Positions 1 to 7,874 of a stretch of DNA of 64,000 nucleotides are shown one piece after another. Origin of the DNA: Gammaproteobacteria bacterium. GTDB lineage: Bacteria; Pseudomonadota; Gammaproteobacteria; UBA5861. The stretch spans positions 1-64,000 of the forward strand of contig JAKSCV010000058.1 in NCBI GenBank assembly GCA_022360445.1, written 5' to 3'. Below the pieces are notes generated by a model that saw only the letters and a program-made list of their open reading frames with translations, was not told where the DNA came from and did not search any database. Position 1 is the stretch's first letter. Each line of letters begins with the position of its first letter. The position numbers were made by a program, and so were the translations under genes.

Positions 1-1578
1 CCGACCTTTGGTGACCCACTGGCACGTAATTTCTTATCCGACCAAACTCTCAGCGATCGCTTTTTCTCGCTACTGGTTTTTCTACATATCGGTATCCCTC
101 TGGTCCTTTTATTGGGCATGTTCATTCATATCAACCGGATTGCCAGCGCCAAAACCAACCCACCTTTAGGTTTGGCTGTGGGCACGACCGCGGCTTTCGT
201 GATCCTCTCGCTGATCAAACCCGCTGTCAGCGCAGGTCCGGCTGATCTTTCTCAACTCCAAACGGAACTGCCATTTGACTGGTTCTTTATCACCGCATAC
301 CCCTTGATTGAAACATGGGGCGCCATCCCTGTATGGCTTCTGCTGGCCGGAGGCAGTGCGATTCTGATCATTCTGCCTTGGGTTTTAAACCCAAAACCAC
401 ACACCAAACCCGCCGTTGTCGATCCAGACTATTGCAACGGTTGTGGCTGGTGTGAACAGGACTGTCCCTACAGCGCAATTGAATACATCCCCCATACCAA
501 TCCTCAGTACAAACGAATGGTCCGTGTCATTGAAGACAAGTGCACCGCCTGCGGGATTTGCATGGGTGCTTGCCCGACACACTGGGATAAAACCTCCGGG
601 CAGACGAAAAGTGGTATTGGCCTGCCTGACTTTAACCCCGAGCACTTGCAACAAAAAATCCATGCACATCTAAGCAAGCTCAGAAGCAACAAGACTGTGC
701 TGGTTTTTGGCTGCGACCACAGTGTTGATGTCCGTCTCATTCAAGCCGAAGGCATCACCTGCATGAGTCTACCCTGTACCGGTATGCTCCCTCCTTCTTT
801 TGTTGACATGCTGTTAAAGGATCAGCGCGTTGGCGGGGTATTCATGACCGGTTGCAACCCTAATGACTGCTACTTCCGATCAGGGAGCGAATGGACCTCA
901 CAACGCATGAGCGGGCAACGTATGCCCAAACTGCGCACCAACTTATCAAAAAGTGACAGTAAGCTCTGTCTGCATTGGGAAAGCGCCAACCAACAAAGTG
1001 CCCTGGTCGAAAAAATCTTAACGTTTCAACAATCGTTAAATAACCCACCCATACCGCTCAAACCTAAACACACTCGTCACGTGAGGCACTATGCCGCACA
1101 GGCATTGTTTTACAGTTTTTTTGTTTTCTTTATCGGCTTTTTTGCGACCAGCCCAGCGTATACGCAAATTCCTGCGGGACATGCGGTGATCAAACTCAGC
1201 TTACGCCATACCAGCCAACTCATCGGCGAATGTCAAACCCTTTCAGAAGAAGCGCTGGCACAACTGCCCGCCAATATGCGCCATGCTGAATTATGTCCAC
1301 GAGAAAGATCACCCGTTGATATCCAGCTGCTCATCAATGATGAAGCAATTTTGCATGAAACGATTACCCCTTCCGGCTTCCAAAAAGATGGCCGTGCAAA
1401 TTTTTATCGACGCTTTACAATGCCCAAAGGGCAATACACCCTTACCGTCCGAATGAAAGACAATGTAGAATTAGCGCATTTTAATTACACCAGCGTGCAT
1501 GCTGTAAACCTGAACGAAGGCGAGGTGCTTGTTATCGACTTTGACCCAGACTCGCAAACGTTCTCATTCACGCACTGA
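1..1578 (+). CDS. Cytochrome b / 2x[4Fe-4S] ferredoxin / FlpD-type membrane fusion protein (5' end missing)
   Basis: The reading frame is open from base 1, so the start lies upstream of the window. The first in-window segment is cytochrome b-like, with two His 14 residues apart in one helix (in LHIGIPLVLL and FIHINR), the spacing of heme b ligands. After further membrane spans come two [4Fe-4S] motifs, CNGCGWCEQDCP (about 433-468) and CTACGICMGACP (541-576). A Cys-containing domain at about 700-930 (FGCDHSVDV, LPCTGMLPPS, TGCNPNDC) resembles FlpD/MvhD hydrogenase iron-sulfur subunits. The C-terminus adds another membrane span (about 1090-1160) and a roughly 130-residue probably periplasmic domain that I do not recognise. 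It is followed by ctaA and an unusual heme-copper subunit I, so an electron-transfer role for that protein is likely but inferred. The domain calls are firm; the overall function is unknown. Confidence 0.8.
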   Translation, partial: PTFGDPLARNFLSDQTLSDRFFSLLVFLHIGIPLVLLLGMFIHINRIASAKTNPPLGLAVGTTAAFVILSLIKPAVSAGPADLSQLQTELPFDWFFITAYPLIETWGAIPVWLLLAGGSAILIILPWVLNPKPHTKPAVVDPDYCNGCGWCEQDCPYSAIEYIPHTNPQYKRMVRVIEDKCTACGICMGACPTHWDKTSGQTKSGIGLPDFNPEHLQQKIHAHLSKLRSNKTVLVFGCDHSVDVRLIQAEGITCMSLPCTGMLPPSFVDMLLKDQRVGGVFMTGCNPNDCYFRSGSEWTSQRMSGQRMPKLRTNLSKSDSKLCLHWESANQQSALVEKILTFQQSLNNPPIPLKPKHTRHVRHYAAQALFYSFFVFFIGFFATSPAYTQIPAGHAVIKLSLRHTSQLIGECQTLSEEALAQLPANMRHAELCPRERSPVDIQLLINDEAILHETITPSGFQKDGRANFYRRFTMPKGQYTLTVRMKDNVELAHFNYTSVHAVNLNEGEVLVIDFDPDSQTFSFTH

Positions 1579-1594
1579 AGCTGTGTTACTAAGA

Positions 1595-1612
1595 CGGCGC
1601 TTGAATGCGCCG
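1595..1612 (+). other. Intercistronic GC hairpin before ctaA
   Basis: A perfect 6-bp inverted repeat CGGCGC / GCGCCG with a TTGAAT loop lies 16 bases after the stop of the fusion gene. No T-tract follows, so it is not a standard intrinsic terminator. It could be an mRNA processing or stability element. Confidence 0.35.
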
Positions 1613-1635
1613 CCGACCCTGAGTAAGGATCTCCA

Positions 1636-1692
1636 ATGCATCACCACAAAGACAACAACCATGACAAAGACACTCTCCGAATACAGAAATGA
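1636..1692 (+). CDS. Possible 18-residue His-rich upstream ORF overlapping the ctaA start
   Basis: An ATG eight bases after a good ribosome site (AAGGATCT) opens an 18-codon frame beginning MHHHKDNNHDKD. It ends with TGA inside ctaA and is out of frame with it. The ctaA ATG at 1661 has no comparable ribosome site of its own, so translational coupling through this small frame is possible. It may equally be chance. Confidence 0.2.
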   Translation: MHHHKDNNHDKDTLRIQK

Positions 1693-2740
1693 CCGGATCG
1701 TCGCCGGGTGGCTGATCAGCGTAGCGGCCGTTATTTTTTGCATGATACTACTGGGCGGCGCAACTCGCTTGACCCATTCAGGTTTATCCATGGTCGACTG
1801 GAAACCGATTATGGGCGTGATTCCCCCACTTTCAGAAGCGGACTGGCTGGCCACCTTCGAACAATACAAACAATTCCCCGAATACCAGAAAATCAACCGG
1901 GGGATGTCGTTATCCGACTTCAAGTCCATTTTTTATTTTGAATATTTTCACCGCTTGCTCGGGCGGGCGATCGGGCTGATTTTTTTAATTCCTTTTCTTG
2001 CGCTTTGGGCCCGGGGTATGATCCGCAAGCCGCTCCTCCCGCAAATGATTCTGTTGTTTATTTTAGGTGGCGCACAAGGACTTTTAGGTTGGTACATGGT
2101 TAAAAGCGGTTTGGTCAATAATCCTTTTGTTAGCCAATATCGGCTGACCGCTCATCTCATGGCCGCTGTTATCATATACGGATACCTGCTCTGGATCGCA
2201 TTCAGCCTGTTGTCGAGACGCTCATTAACACCCACCCTACCCAATCGAGGTCTCTATTGTTGGAGCCTCTTCTTGACTGGGTTGATTGCCCTGATGATCG
2301 CAACGGGCGGCTTTGTCGCGGGCACAAAAGCCGGTCTGACTTATAACACCTTCCCGCTGATGGAGGGGCGGTTGATTCCAGAGGGAATGTATTCCATACA
2401 ACCTTTCTGGATAAACTGGTTTGAGAACGTCACCACCATACAGTTTAATCACCGTCTGCTTGCGTATATTTTATTCTTTACTCTGCCTGTCTGGGCGTTG
2501 GCCGTTCGTCGCAACGGCCCGACGTCAAGTAGCCGAAATGCAAGCCATGTCCTCATTATTGTTTTGCTGCTACAAGTCTCACTCGGTATTGCAACCCTTC
2601 TGTTGCGCGTTCCACCCACGCTGGGTGTCCTGCACCAAGGCGGCGCCATCCTGTTGTTTACAGTCGCGCTTTTTATTACTCGTGAAGTGAAACCTCTGCT
2701 GTCAGCCTCACCCAACCCGAACCATTCTAATTATCGTTAA
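1661..2740 (+). CDS. ctaA: Heme A synthase (COX15/CtaA)
   Basis: This 359-residue multi-span membrane protein converts heme O to heme A for terminal oxidases. It shows the family signatures GGATRLTHSGLSMVDW near the N-terminus, FHRLLGR, FNHRLLAY and VLHQGGA, which carry the conserved heme-binding His. The length fits the proteobacterial type. An in-frame start at 1529 would lie inside the upstream gene and add a basic, non-homologous leader, so the ATG at 1661 (MTKTLSEYRND) is preferred. Only four bases separate it from the downstream heme-copper subunit. The partner enzyme, heme O synthase (ctaB), is at 13889-14746. Confidence 0.93.
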   Translation: MTKTLSEYRNDRIVAGWLISVAAVIFCMILLGGATRLTHSGLSMVDWKPIMGVIPPLSEADWLATFEQYKQFPEYQKINRGMSLSDFKSIFYFEYFHRLLGRAIGLIFLIPFLALWARGMIRKPLLPQMILLFILGGAQGLLGWYMVKSGLVNNPFVSQYRLTAHLMAAVIIYGYLLWIAFSLLSRRSLTPTLPNRGLYCWSLFLTGLIALMIATGGFVAGTKAGLTYNTFPLMEGRLIPEGMYSIQPFWINWFENVTTIQFNHRLLAYILFFTLPVWALAVRRNGPTSSSRNASHVLIIVLLLQVSLGIATLLLRVPPTLGVLHQGGAILLFTVALFITREVKPLLSASPNPNHSNYR

Positions 2741-2744
2741 ACCT

Positions 2745-4106
2745 ATGCAAACCCATCGTTACACACTGCAAGCCATTTCAACAACCGCTAACCAGCAGGC
2801 AATTTCCTGGCTCAAACTGGGGATTTTATCGCTCGCAGCTGCCGGAATTTTTTCTATTCTTCTGGTGCTCTCCCGCACACCGGCCATTCAAGAAATCATC
2901 CCATTTACAGACTTTTTCCACATTGCCTTGGTGGTGCATGTCGATCTGTCTGTACTGATCTGGTTTCTTTCCTGTGCTGGCCTTCTTTGGAGCCTCGTCA
3001 CACCCAATCATGGTACACGACTGGACCGGCTTCCACTCGCTTTGGCGCTCGCCGGAAGCATTATGATCATTATTGCGCCCTTCATCGGCATCGGCGCGCC
3101 TCTGATGAATAATTATGTGCCAGTCCTGGATCATCCGTTTTACCTGTCGGCCCTGTGTATTTTTGGCGCAGGCATGTTGATGCAATTACTGCTTACCTTA
3201 ATCTTTGCGCACCCTGAACTCGGCGCAGACACAAACGAAAGCGTGTTGAAGTCCGGCGCCTACCTTGCTGCGGCTGCAACGCTGGCGGCCTTTCTGGGTC
3301 TTTTGCTGAGCTACCTGTCGATACCGCCTGTGGTGGAAGGCCATGGCTACTATGAAATCTTATTCTGGGGCGGCGGACACATTTTGCAATTTGCCTACAC
3401 ATTGCTGATGCTGATGGTGTGGCTGTGGCTGAGTGATGCAACCGGGGCACGCATCAACTTGGGCCCCAGCGTGCTCAAAGGTCTGATGTTCATCACGGTC
3501 GCGCCCATTCTTTACAGCATCTGGATCTATAGTCAGTTCGATGTTCTTTCCCCCCAACACCGGCTGGGGTTTACAGACTTAATGACATACGGGGGGCTGG
3601 CATCTCTGCCACTCGGGCTGATCATCACACAAGCTATCCTGCGGGCCGAAAAAACACAGGCCAGAGACAAGAAGCCGATTAAAGCAGCGCTATTGGCCTC
3701 CATTACGCTGTTCGCAGCCGGCGGTGTGATCGGTTTTATGATCGAAGGCGTGAATGTCGTCATCCCGGCGCACTATCACGGCTCCATTGTCGGCATAACG
3801 CTGGCCTTTATGGGCCTGACTTATTATTTACTGCCCCAATTTGGCTATGCGGCTCCCGACTCAAAGACAGCCCATTGGCAACCGTATATTTACGGTGGGG
3901 GGCAGTTGATGCACATCCTTGGCCTGGCATGGTCTGGGGGTTATGGCGTTCAGCGCAAAACCGCAGGCGCCGCCCAGGGGCTAGACAGACTACCCGAAAT
4001 CGCCGGTATGGGTATGATGGGGCTTGGCGGCGCTATTTCGATTATTGGAGGGTTTTTATTTGTAATCATCGCAATTAAAGCTTTCAATACAAAAAGCATT
4101 AACTGA
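2745..4106 (+). CDS. Divergent heme-copper oxidase superfamily subunit I lacking the helix-VII CuB His pair (candidate NO reductase)
   Basis: This 453-residue polytopic protein aligns with the B-type subunit I at 14825-16522. Heme ligands are kept: H65 (VVHVDLSVLIWF) and H343/H345 in AHYHGSIVGITLAFMG, matching GHFHATVVLGTTLAFMG. The helix VI His is also kept (H212 in GGGHILQF), but the residue four on, Tyr in oxygen reductases, is Phe216. The helix VII His-His pair is replaced by Gln264-Phe265, followed by Asp266 (QFDVLSP against HHLLVDP, ungapped). Such a site should not bind CuB normally. Several nitric oxide reductase families of this superfamily have altered CuB ligands and no Tyr, so NO reduction is a reasonable inference in this denitrifier; a non-catalytic role is also possible. 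It is co-transcribed with ctaA and the cytochrome b/FlpD fusion. Confidence 0.75.
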   Translation: MQTHRYTLQAISTTANQQAISWLKLGILSLAAAGIFSILLVLSRTPAIQEIIPFTDFFHIALVVHVDLSVLIWFLSCAGLLWSLVTPNHGTRLDRLPLALALAGSIMIIIAPFIGIGAPLMNNYVPVLDHPFYLSALCIFGAGMLMQLLLTLIFAHPELGADTNESVLKSGAYLAAAATLAAFLGLLLSYLSIPPVVEGHGYYEILFWGGGHILQFAYTLLMLMVWLWLSDATGARINLGPSVLKGLMFITVAPILYSIWIYSQFDVLSPQHRLGFTDLMTYGGLASLPLGLIITQAILRAEKTQARDKKPIKAALLASITLFAAGGVIGFMIEGVNVVIPAHYHGSIVGITLAFMGLTYYLLPQFGYAAPDSKTAHWQPYIYGGGQLMHILGLAWSGGYGVQRKTAGAAQGLDRLPEIAGMGMMGLGGAISIIGGFLFVIIAIKAFNTKSIN

Positions 4107-4275
4107 TCAAAATCCAACAAAAACCTTTTAAATAGCCCATTCGGTATTTATGATTAAAGGCGGCTGCATTCACAGAATCACCAGGTAATTTTAGATAACA
4201 ATGTAAAATAACCAATAAAGCTGATACTCAGGGCGAACAAATATGAGTATATTTCTCCAACATAACTAATTTGAT
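4107..4275. other. Intergenic region between the heme-copper gene and the CHASE2 gene
   Basis: This is 169 bases of AT-rich DNA. I see no terminator hairpin with a T-tract, no FNR-type box and no good ribosome site before the 4276 ATG. A TAAAAT hexamer at 4204-4209 could be a -10 element but has no clear -35 partner. It probably holds the promoter of the CHASE2 cluster. Confidence 0.3.
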
Positions 4276-5688
4276 ATGAAGTTTTTTCGAATACTGGTCG
4301 TATTAAAATCTTCTTATTCGCGTTTAAAAGAAAAACGCCTTAACGCCCCGGAAAGCTTTCTCGCGATTGCTCTGAATGACCTTAAAGCCGCGTTTTTTAT
4401 TGCCTCTTCAGTCGTCATTATTAACCATTTTCACTTCAACTTTGACATTGAACTTGATGCCATTAAACTGGCGACGTCTGTTTTCCAAAATTTAAGACAA
4501 GACCATTCAGAAGCCTCAAACACCGCAAACGTCATTACGATTGATAACCGGCTCTATGAGTCTTATTTCAACCAATCCTCTCCGCTTGAAAGAAATAAAC
4601 TCACCCAAATATTAGATCTCATTCTAAAAGAGGAGGCCAACAGACCCAACGTACTCGCCATTGATATTGACCTGTCACCCTCCCCCCAGCCTGATGTCTC
4701 TGAGAATATTTTTTATGACTATTTCAAGCAGTTCAAACATACGCCCATTGTGCTCATTACACCCCAAAAAGTTGTTTCAGAATTAGCAACCCACACCAAG
4801 GCCAACTGGCTGATTAAAATGTGCGAACTCCCCAATATTCGCTTTGGTTTCCCGTATTTACCGAGTGTAGATAATGGGGTTGTCCACTATTGGGATGCCC
4901 ATAATTCATTTGCCTATCAGGTACAAGCTGCGACACATCCTTCTAGGCAACGCACAATCTGCGATCACATTCAGCAAGACCCGTCCACTGCGCGGCGTAT
5001 GGTTAATAGCTTCTACGACACCGACCCTGGCATTTTTGGTACAGACCCTGAACATAATCAGGGAAAGCTCTTAAACTACAAATTCATAGAAAATATTGGT
5101 TTCACGGCGATTAAATATGAGAAAGAAAACCCTCATATTCCTGAAGACTACGCGGTAAAAATACGTGATTCTGTAGTTTTCTTCGGCGGGAATTACGGCT
5201 TAAGTGATATTTATGAAACCCCCATAGGCAACCTGCCTGGTATTTATTTGCATGCAGGTACCTACTTTACAATTCATGGCAATAAGGTTAATGAACTTGT
5301 ACACATTGCACAATATATCATTGAAATTCTAATAACTCCCCTTCTGGGCAGCATTTTTTACTTTGCCGCTTCTTATTATCGAAAAACACACTCACTGGCT
5401 GCCATTGTTTTAAATCTAGTCGTACACCCTTTGATCTTTATTTCTTATATGCTTCTATCAGGTTTTATTCTTTATTATTTCAATTTTTGGTTGAGTGTGA
5501 GCTTTATTATTGGCATGGAGCTTTACGCCATTATCTCAGGGCTGGAAGAACCGCACGTGGCAATCGACAAGAACAGAAAACTGCTAGACATTCCGGAGAG
5601 TTACATCAAAAACGCCTTTTACCTTTCCATTATCGGCTGGTCCTGGTTCATTCTGGCACAAGAGGTCATCTCACCACATACCGCCTAG
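4276..5688 (+). CDS. CHASE2-domain membrane protein without an output domain
   Basis: This 470-residue protein has an N-terminal membrane span (about residues 34-50) and an extracytoplasmic region of about 280 residues with CHASE2 hallmarks: VITIDNR, LAIDIDLSP and VVFFGGNYGLSDIYETPIG followed by PGIYLHA. Several C-terminal spans follow (about 345-465). CHASE2 is an extracellular sensory domain usually fused to kinases or cyclases, but the protein ends after the membrane segments with no signalling output domain. It is followed after 19 bases by a secreted protein and then an M48 protease, so the three probably form one operon. The ligand is unknown. No strong ribosome site precedes the ATG. 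Confidence 0.7.
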   Translation: MKFFRILVVLKSSYSRLKEKRLNAPESFLAIALNDLKAAFFIASSVVIINHFHFNFDIELDAIKLATSVFQNLRQDHSEASNTANVITIDNRLYESYFNQSSPLERNKLTQILDLILKEEANRPNVLAIDIDLSPSPQPDVSENIFYDYFKQFKHTPIVLITPQKVVSELATHTKANWLIKMCELPNIRFGFPYLPSVDNGVVHYWDAHNSFAYQVQAATHPSRQRTICDHIQQDPSTARRMVNSFYDTDPGIFGTDPEHNQGKLLNYKFIENIGFTAIKYEKENPHIPEDYAVKIRDSVVFFGGNYGLSDIYETPIGNLPGIYLHAGTYFTIHGNKVNELVHIAQYIIEILITPLLGSIFYFAASYYRKTHSLAAIVLNLVVHPLIFISYMLLSGFILYYFNFWLSVSFIIGMELYAIISGLEEPHVAIDKNRKLLDIPESYIKNAFYLSIIGWSWFILAQEVISPHTA

Positions 5689-5707
5689 TTGAAGGAGCAT
5701 AGTACTT

Positions 5708-6484
5708 ATGAAAAAACACATCGCCTTGATCGTCATACTGCTTAACCCCACCGCTTTTGCCGGCGTTTGTTATGTCACCGAGGGCGAGATTAACGGTATT
5801 TCCTATGGAGAAGTGGATCCGTGTGAAGGTGCTAAAGAAACCAAAGGGGCCGCAGCGACTATTTGTTTTCAAACGCCTTTTGATGAAAAAAAGTGTATTG
5901 ATGTTGAGCCCAAAGGGCAGATACCCAAAGACCTTTCAGAACTGTCTAAAAGCCAATCCTCGCCAAGCTTCTTTCAGGTGCTCTCTCGGCTTTTCAAACC
6001 ACAGCAAGATGTCAGCTATGGGGGCAAACGGCTTAAGAGCTCAAAGACACTTGCGGGCTACCCCACCGGCGATATTCTTTTACCAACCCAAGCGCTGTCT
6101 TTTTCGACCATCCCCGAGGTACAAAAAACCATCAGTCGATTTGAACTCTTCCTGGACGGAAATAAATCACCTGTTTTCACATCACCCAAGGTAAAAACTG
6201 GTATCAGTATTCCTATGCGGGCATTAAAACCAGATACCCAATACGCATGGGTGGCCAAGAGTGCAAAGCAGACATACTCCGGGCAGTTTTCAACCGCGCA
6301 CCCCGAAGATCAGCGCGCGTTTGAAGAAGAATTAAAAAAAGCCACTGCTGCAGGCGACGTCTCCAGCACCACGCTTGCCATTTTAAAAGCTGCTCTGGCA
6401 AAAGATTACGGTTACACCTTCGACATGCAGCAAGCAATGGACAAAACCCGAGACACACTGACTCGGTCAGGCAGTCGAAAATGA
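5708..6484 (+). CDS. Secreted protein of unknown function, CHASE2-associated
   Basis: The 258-residue protein opens with a clear signal peptide (MKKHIALIVILLNPTAFAG), preceded by the ribosome site GAAGGAG. Four Cys near the mature N-terminus could form disulfides. The C-terminal half has a beta-sandwich-like segment (FELFLDG, then DTQYAWVAKSAKQTYSGQFST) followed by a helical tail rich in Ala, Glu and Lys. This resembles small secreted proteins found beside CHASE2 genes, but I cannot name a family. Its stop overlaps the next start (ATGA), which indicates translational coupling to the M48 protease. Confidence 0.6.
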   Translation: MKKHIALIVILLNPTAFAGVCYVTEGEINGISYGEVDPCEGAKETKGAAATICFQTPFDEKKCIDVEPKGQIPKDLSELSKSQSSPSFFQVLSRLFKPQQDVSYGGKRLKSSKTLAGYPTGDILLPTQALSFSTIPEVQKTISRFELFLDGNKSPVFTSPKVKTGISIPMRALKPDTQYAWVAKSAKQTYSGQFSTAHPEDQRAFEEELKKATAAGDVSSTTLAILKAALAKDYGYTFDMQQAMDKTRDTLTRSGSRK

Positions 6485-7587
6485 ATAGGATCGCGGTTTT
6501 TTGTTTTTGTTTCATGGCTTCCGTATGCTTATCTCCATTGACAAGCCAAAACCTCCAAGCCGGCGCACTCGACTCATTCCTGCAAGAGCTGAAAACGACA
6601 ACAGAAGAAGTAATTGAAGAGACAAAAGCGGGGTTACAAGTAGACGACCCAGCGGCCAACCAGCCCAAGAAAATATCATCAAAAACCGCTTTAAAAGCGC
6701 ATGATTACGAAAGCGCATTAACGATTGAAGACAAACTGTGCCAACGAGTGGTTGAGCCATTTGAATTGACAGGCAATTTCTCGAGCCTGTTTAACAACTC
6801 CCTATCAACCTCGCTGACGAGTTTGATCACAACTAGCAAAGTAGACAAAAAAAAGCTACTCAAGTCGGCTAAATTAGAAGCCAAGAAAATGAACTGGTTA
6901 CCTATGAGCCAAGAAGTCTACTTTGGACGGCAGTCTCATAAGGATCGCTTTGCGAATGACCCCCAACTCATCCCTCGCAGCAAGAAAGGACGTGTTAAAC
7001 GACTCTACGCCCAAGCCGACAAACTGCTAGAAAACGTACTTGCCCAAATTAAAGAAGAACACCCGTACCACTTTACAATATTCCTGATCAATAGTGCCGA
7101 GGTAAACGCAACAGCGGTTCAGGGCGGGTTTCTCTACGTGAACACCGGCGTCCTTGACAGCGACATCGCTCCCTTGGTGCTCAGCCATGAAATTGCCCAT
7201 GTCCTCAAACGTCATCAAACACGAGAACTGCAAGCCCAGCTCATTGATACGGTTGAAACCCTCGAAGATTTAAAAGACCTGCTCACAAAAAACACCAAAA
7301 AAGACAGGCTTAAAGACTTAAGCCGCACAATTTCACTGGAAAAAAGGCAAAATGAATTCTCCAGGCAGCAGGAATTGCAAGCAGATGCCTGCGCCATCAG
7401 AATCGCATCGCAAGCCGGCCTTAACTTAAAGCCTCTGATCAATCGGTATATCCAAGCATTGAGCGGCAGCGACCCCAAGGGCGACACAAACCAGGGGCAG
7501 AGCACAACGCATCCCAGCTACCCCGATCGGGAGAAACGCATGCGGGCCGTACTCAAACAGTCACAGCGAAACAACGTGAAGGAATGA
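6481..7587 (+). CDS. M48-family zinc metalloprotease, periplasmic
   Basis: The 368-residue protein has a signal peptide and the gluzincin motif HEIAH (H236-H240). A third zinc ligand candidate, E298, lies in QELQADACAIRIA, the usual M48 arrangement. The region before the catalytic core (residues 30-170) is low-similarity and partly charged. M48 proteins of this secreted type resemble BepA/LoiP-like proteases that act on envelope proteins. It is the third gene of the CHASE2 cluster and overlaps its upstream neighbour by four bases. The substrate is unknown; a role in processing linked to the CHASE2 sensor is only an inference from position. Confidence 0.85.
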   Translation: MNRIAVFCFCFMASVCLSPLTSQNLQAGALDSFLQELKTTTEEVIEETKAGLQVDDPAANQPKKISSKTALKAHDYESALTIEDKLCQRVVEPFELTGNFSSLFNNSLSTSLTSLITTSKVDKKKLLKSAKLEAKKMNWLPMSQEVYFGRQSHKDRFANDPQLIPRSKKGRVKRLYAQADKLLENVLAQIKEEHPYHFTIFLINSAEVNATAVQGGFLYVNTGVLDSDIAPLVLSHEIAHVLKRHQTRELQAQLIDTVETLEDLKDLLTKNTKKDRLKDLSRTISLEKRQNEFSRQQELQADACAIRIASQAGLNLKPLINRYIQALSGSDPKGDTNQGQSTTHPSYPDREKRMRAVLKQSQRNNVKE

Positions 7588-7606
7588 GCACTGCTGCCTG
7601 TTAACT

Positions 7607-7639
7607 GAGTAGCGCGGAAGATTATAATTCCGTCTACTC
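7607..7639 (+). other. Hairpin between the M48 gene and the DUF4266 cluster
   Basis: GAGTAG and CTACTC form an outer 6-bp stem, and CGGAA/TTCCG an inner 5-bp stem, separated by a small internal loop and closing on GATTATAA. There is no T-tract, so it could be an mRNA end structure or an operator-like palindrome. Confidence 0.35.
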
Positions 7640-7667
7640 TGCCTCCGAAATGGAATGCCCACTGAAT

Positions 7668-7874
7668 ATGCGATTTTGTGCCATCCTCATCGTTTGCCTG
7701 ACTTCTGCCTGCACCACCGTTCGCTTTAACGAACGTGAACGACTGCAACAGTTCGACATGCAATTTGATCCAGACCCTTTACAGGCAACCGTAGAAAGCC
7801 ATGTGCACAACCCGCGTCAGGGATCCGCAGGGGTCTTCTCCAGCGGTGGGGGTGGAGGCTGTGGGTGCTATTAA
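7668..7874 (+). CDS. DUF4266 small lipoprotein
   Basis: The 68-residue protein starts MRFCAILIVCLTSACTT, a lipoprotein signal with lipobox LTSAC. The mature part has the DUF4266 pattern: RERLQQFDMQFDPDPLQA, then HNPRQGSAG and a Gly-rich, Cys-containing tail ending GGGGGCGCY. An ATG 18 bases upstream is possible, but the second start gives the normal lipoprotein signal. DUF4266 genes are typically next to DUF3570 and ApbE genes, as here, and this set has been linked to extracytosolic flavinylated redox systems. Its biochemical role is not established. It overlaps the DUF3570 gene by 10 bases. Confidence 0.85.
   Translation: MRFCAILIVCLTSACTTVRFNERERLQQFDMQFDPDPLQATVESHVHNPRQGSAGVFSSGGGGGCGCY

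Noticed and set aside
1529-1660. Longer start for ctaA inside the preceding gene
   Set aside because: It overlaps the fusion gene and adds a basic leader with no family similarity; ATG 1661 begins the normal N-terminus.
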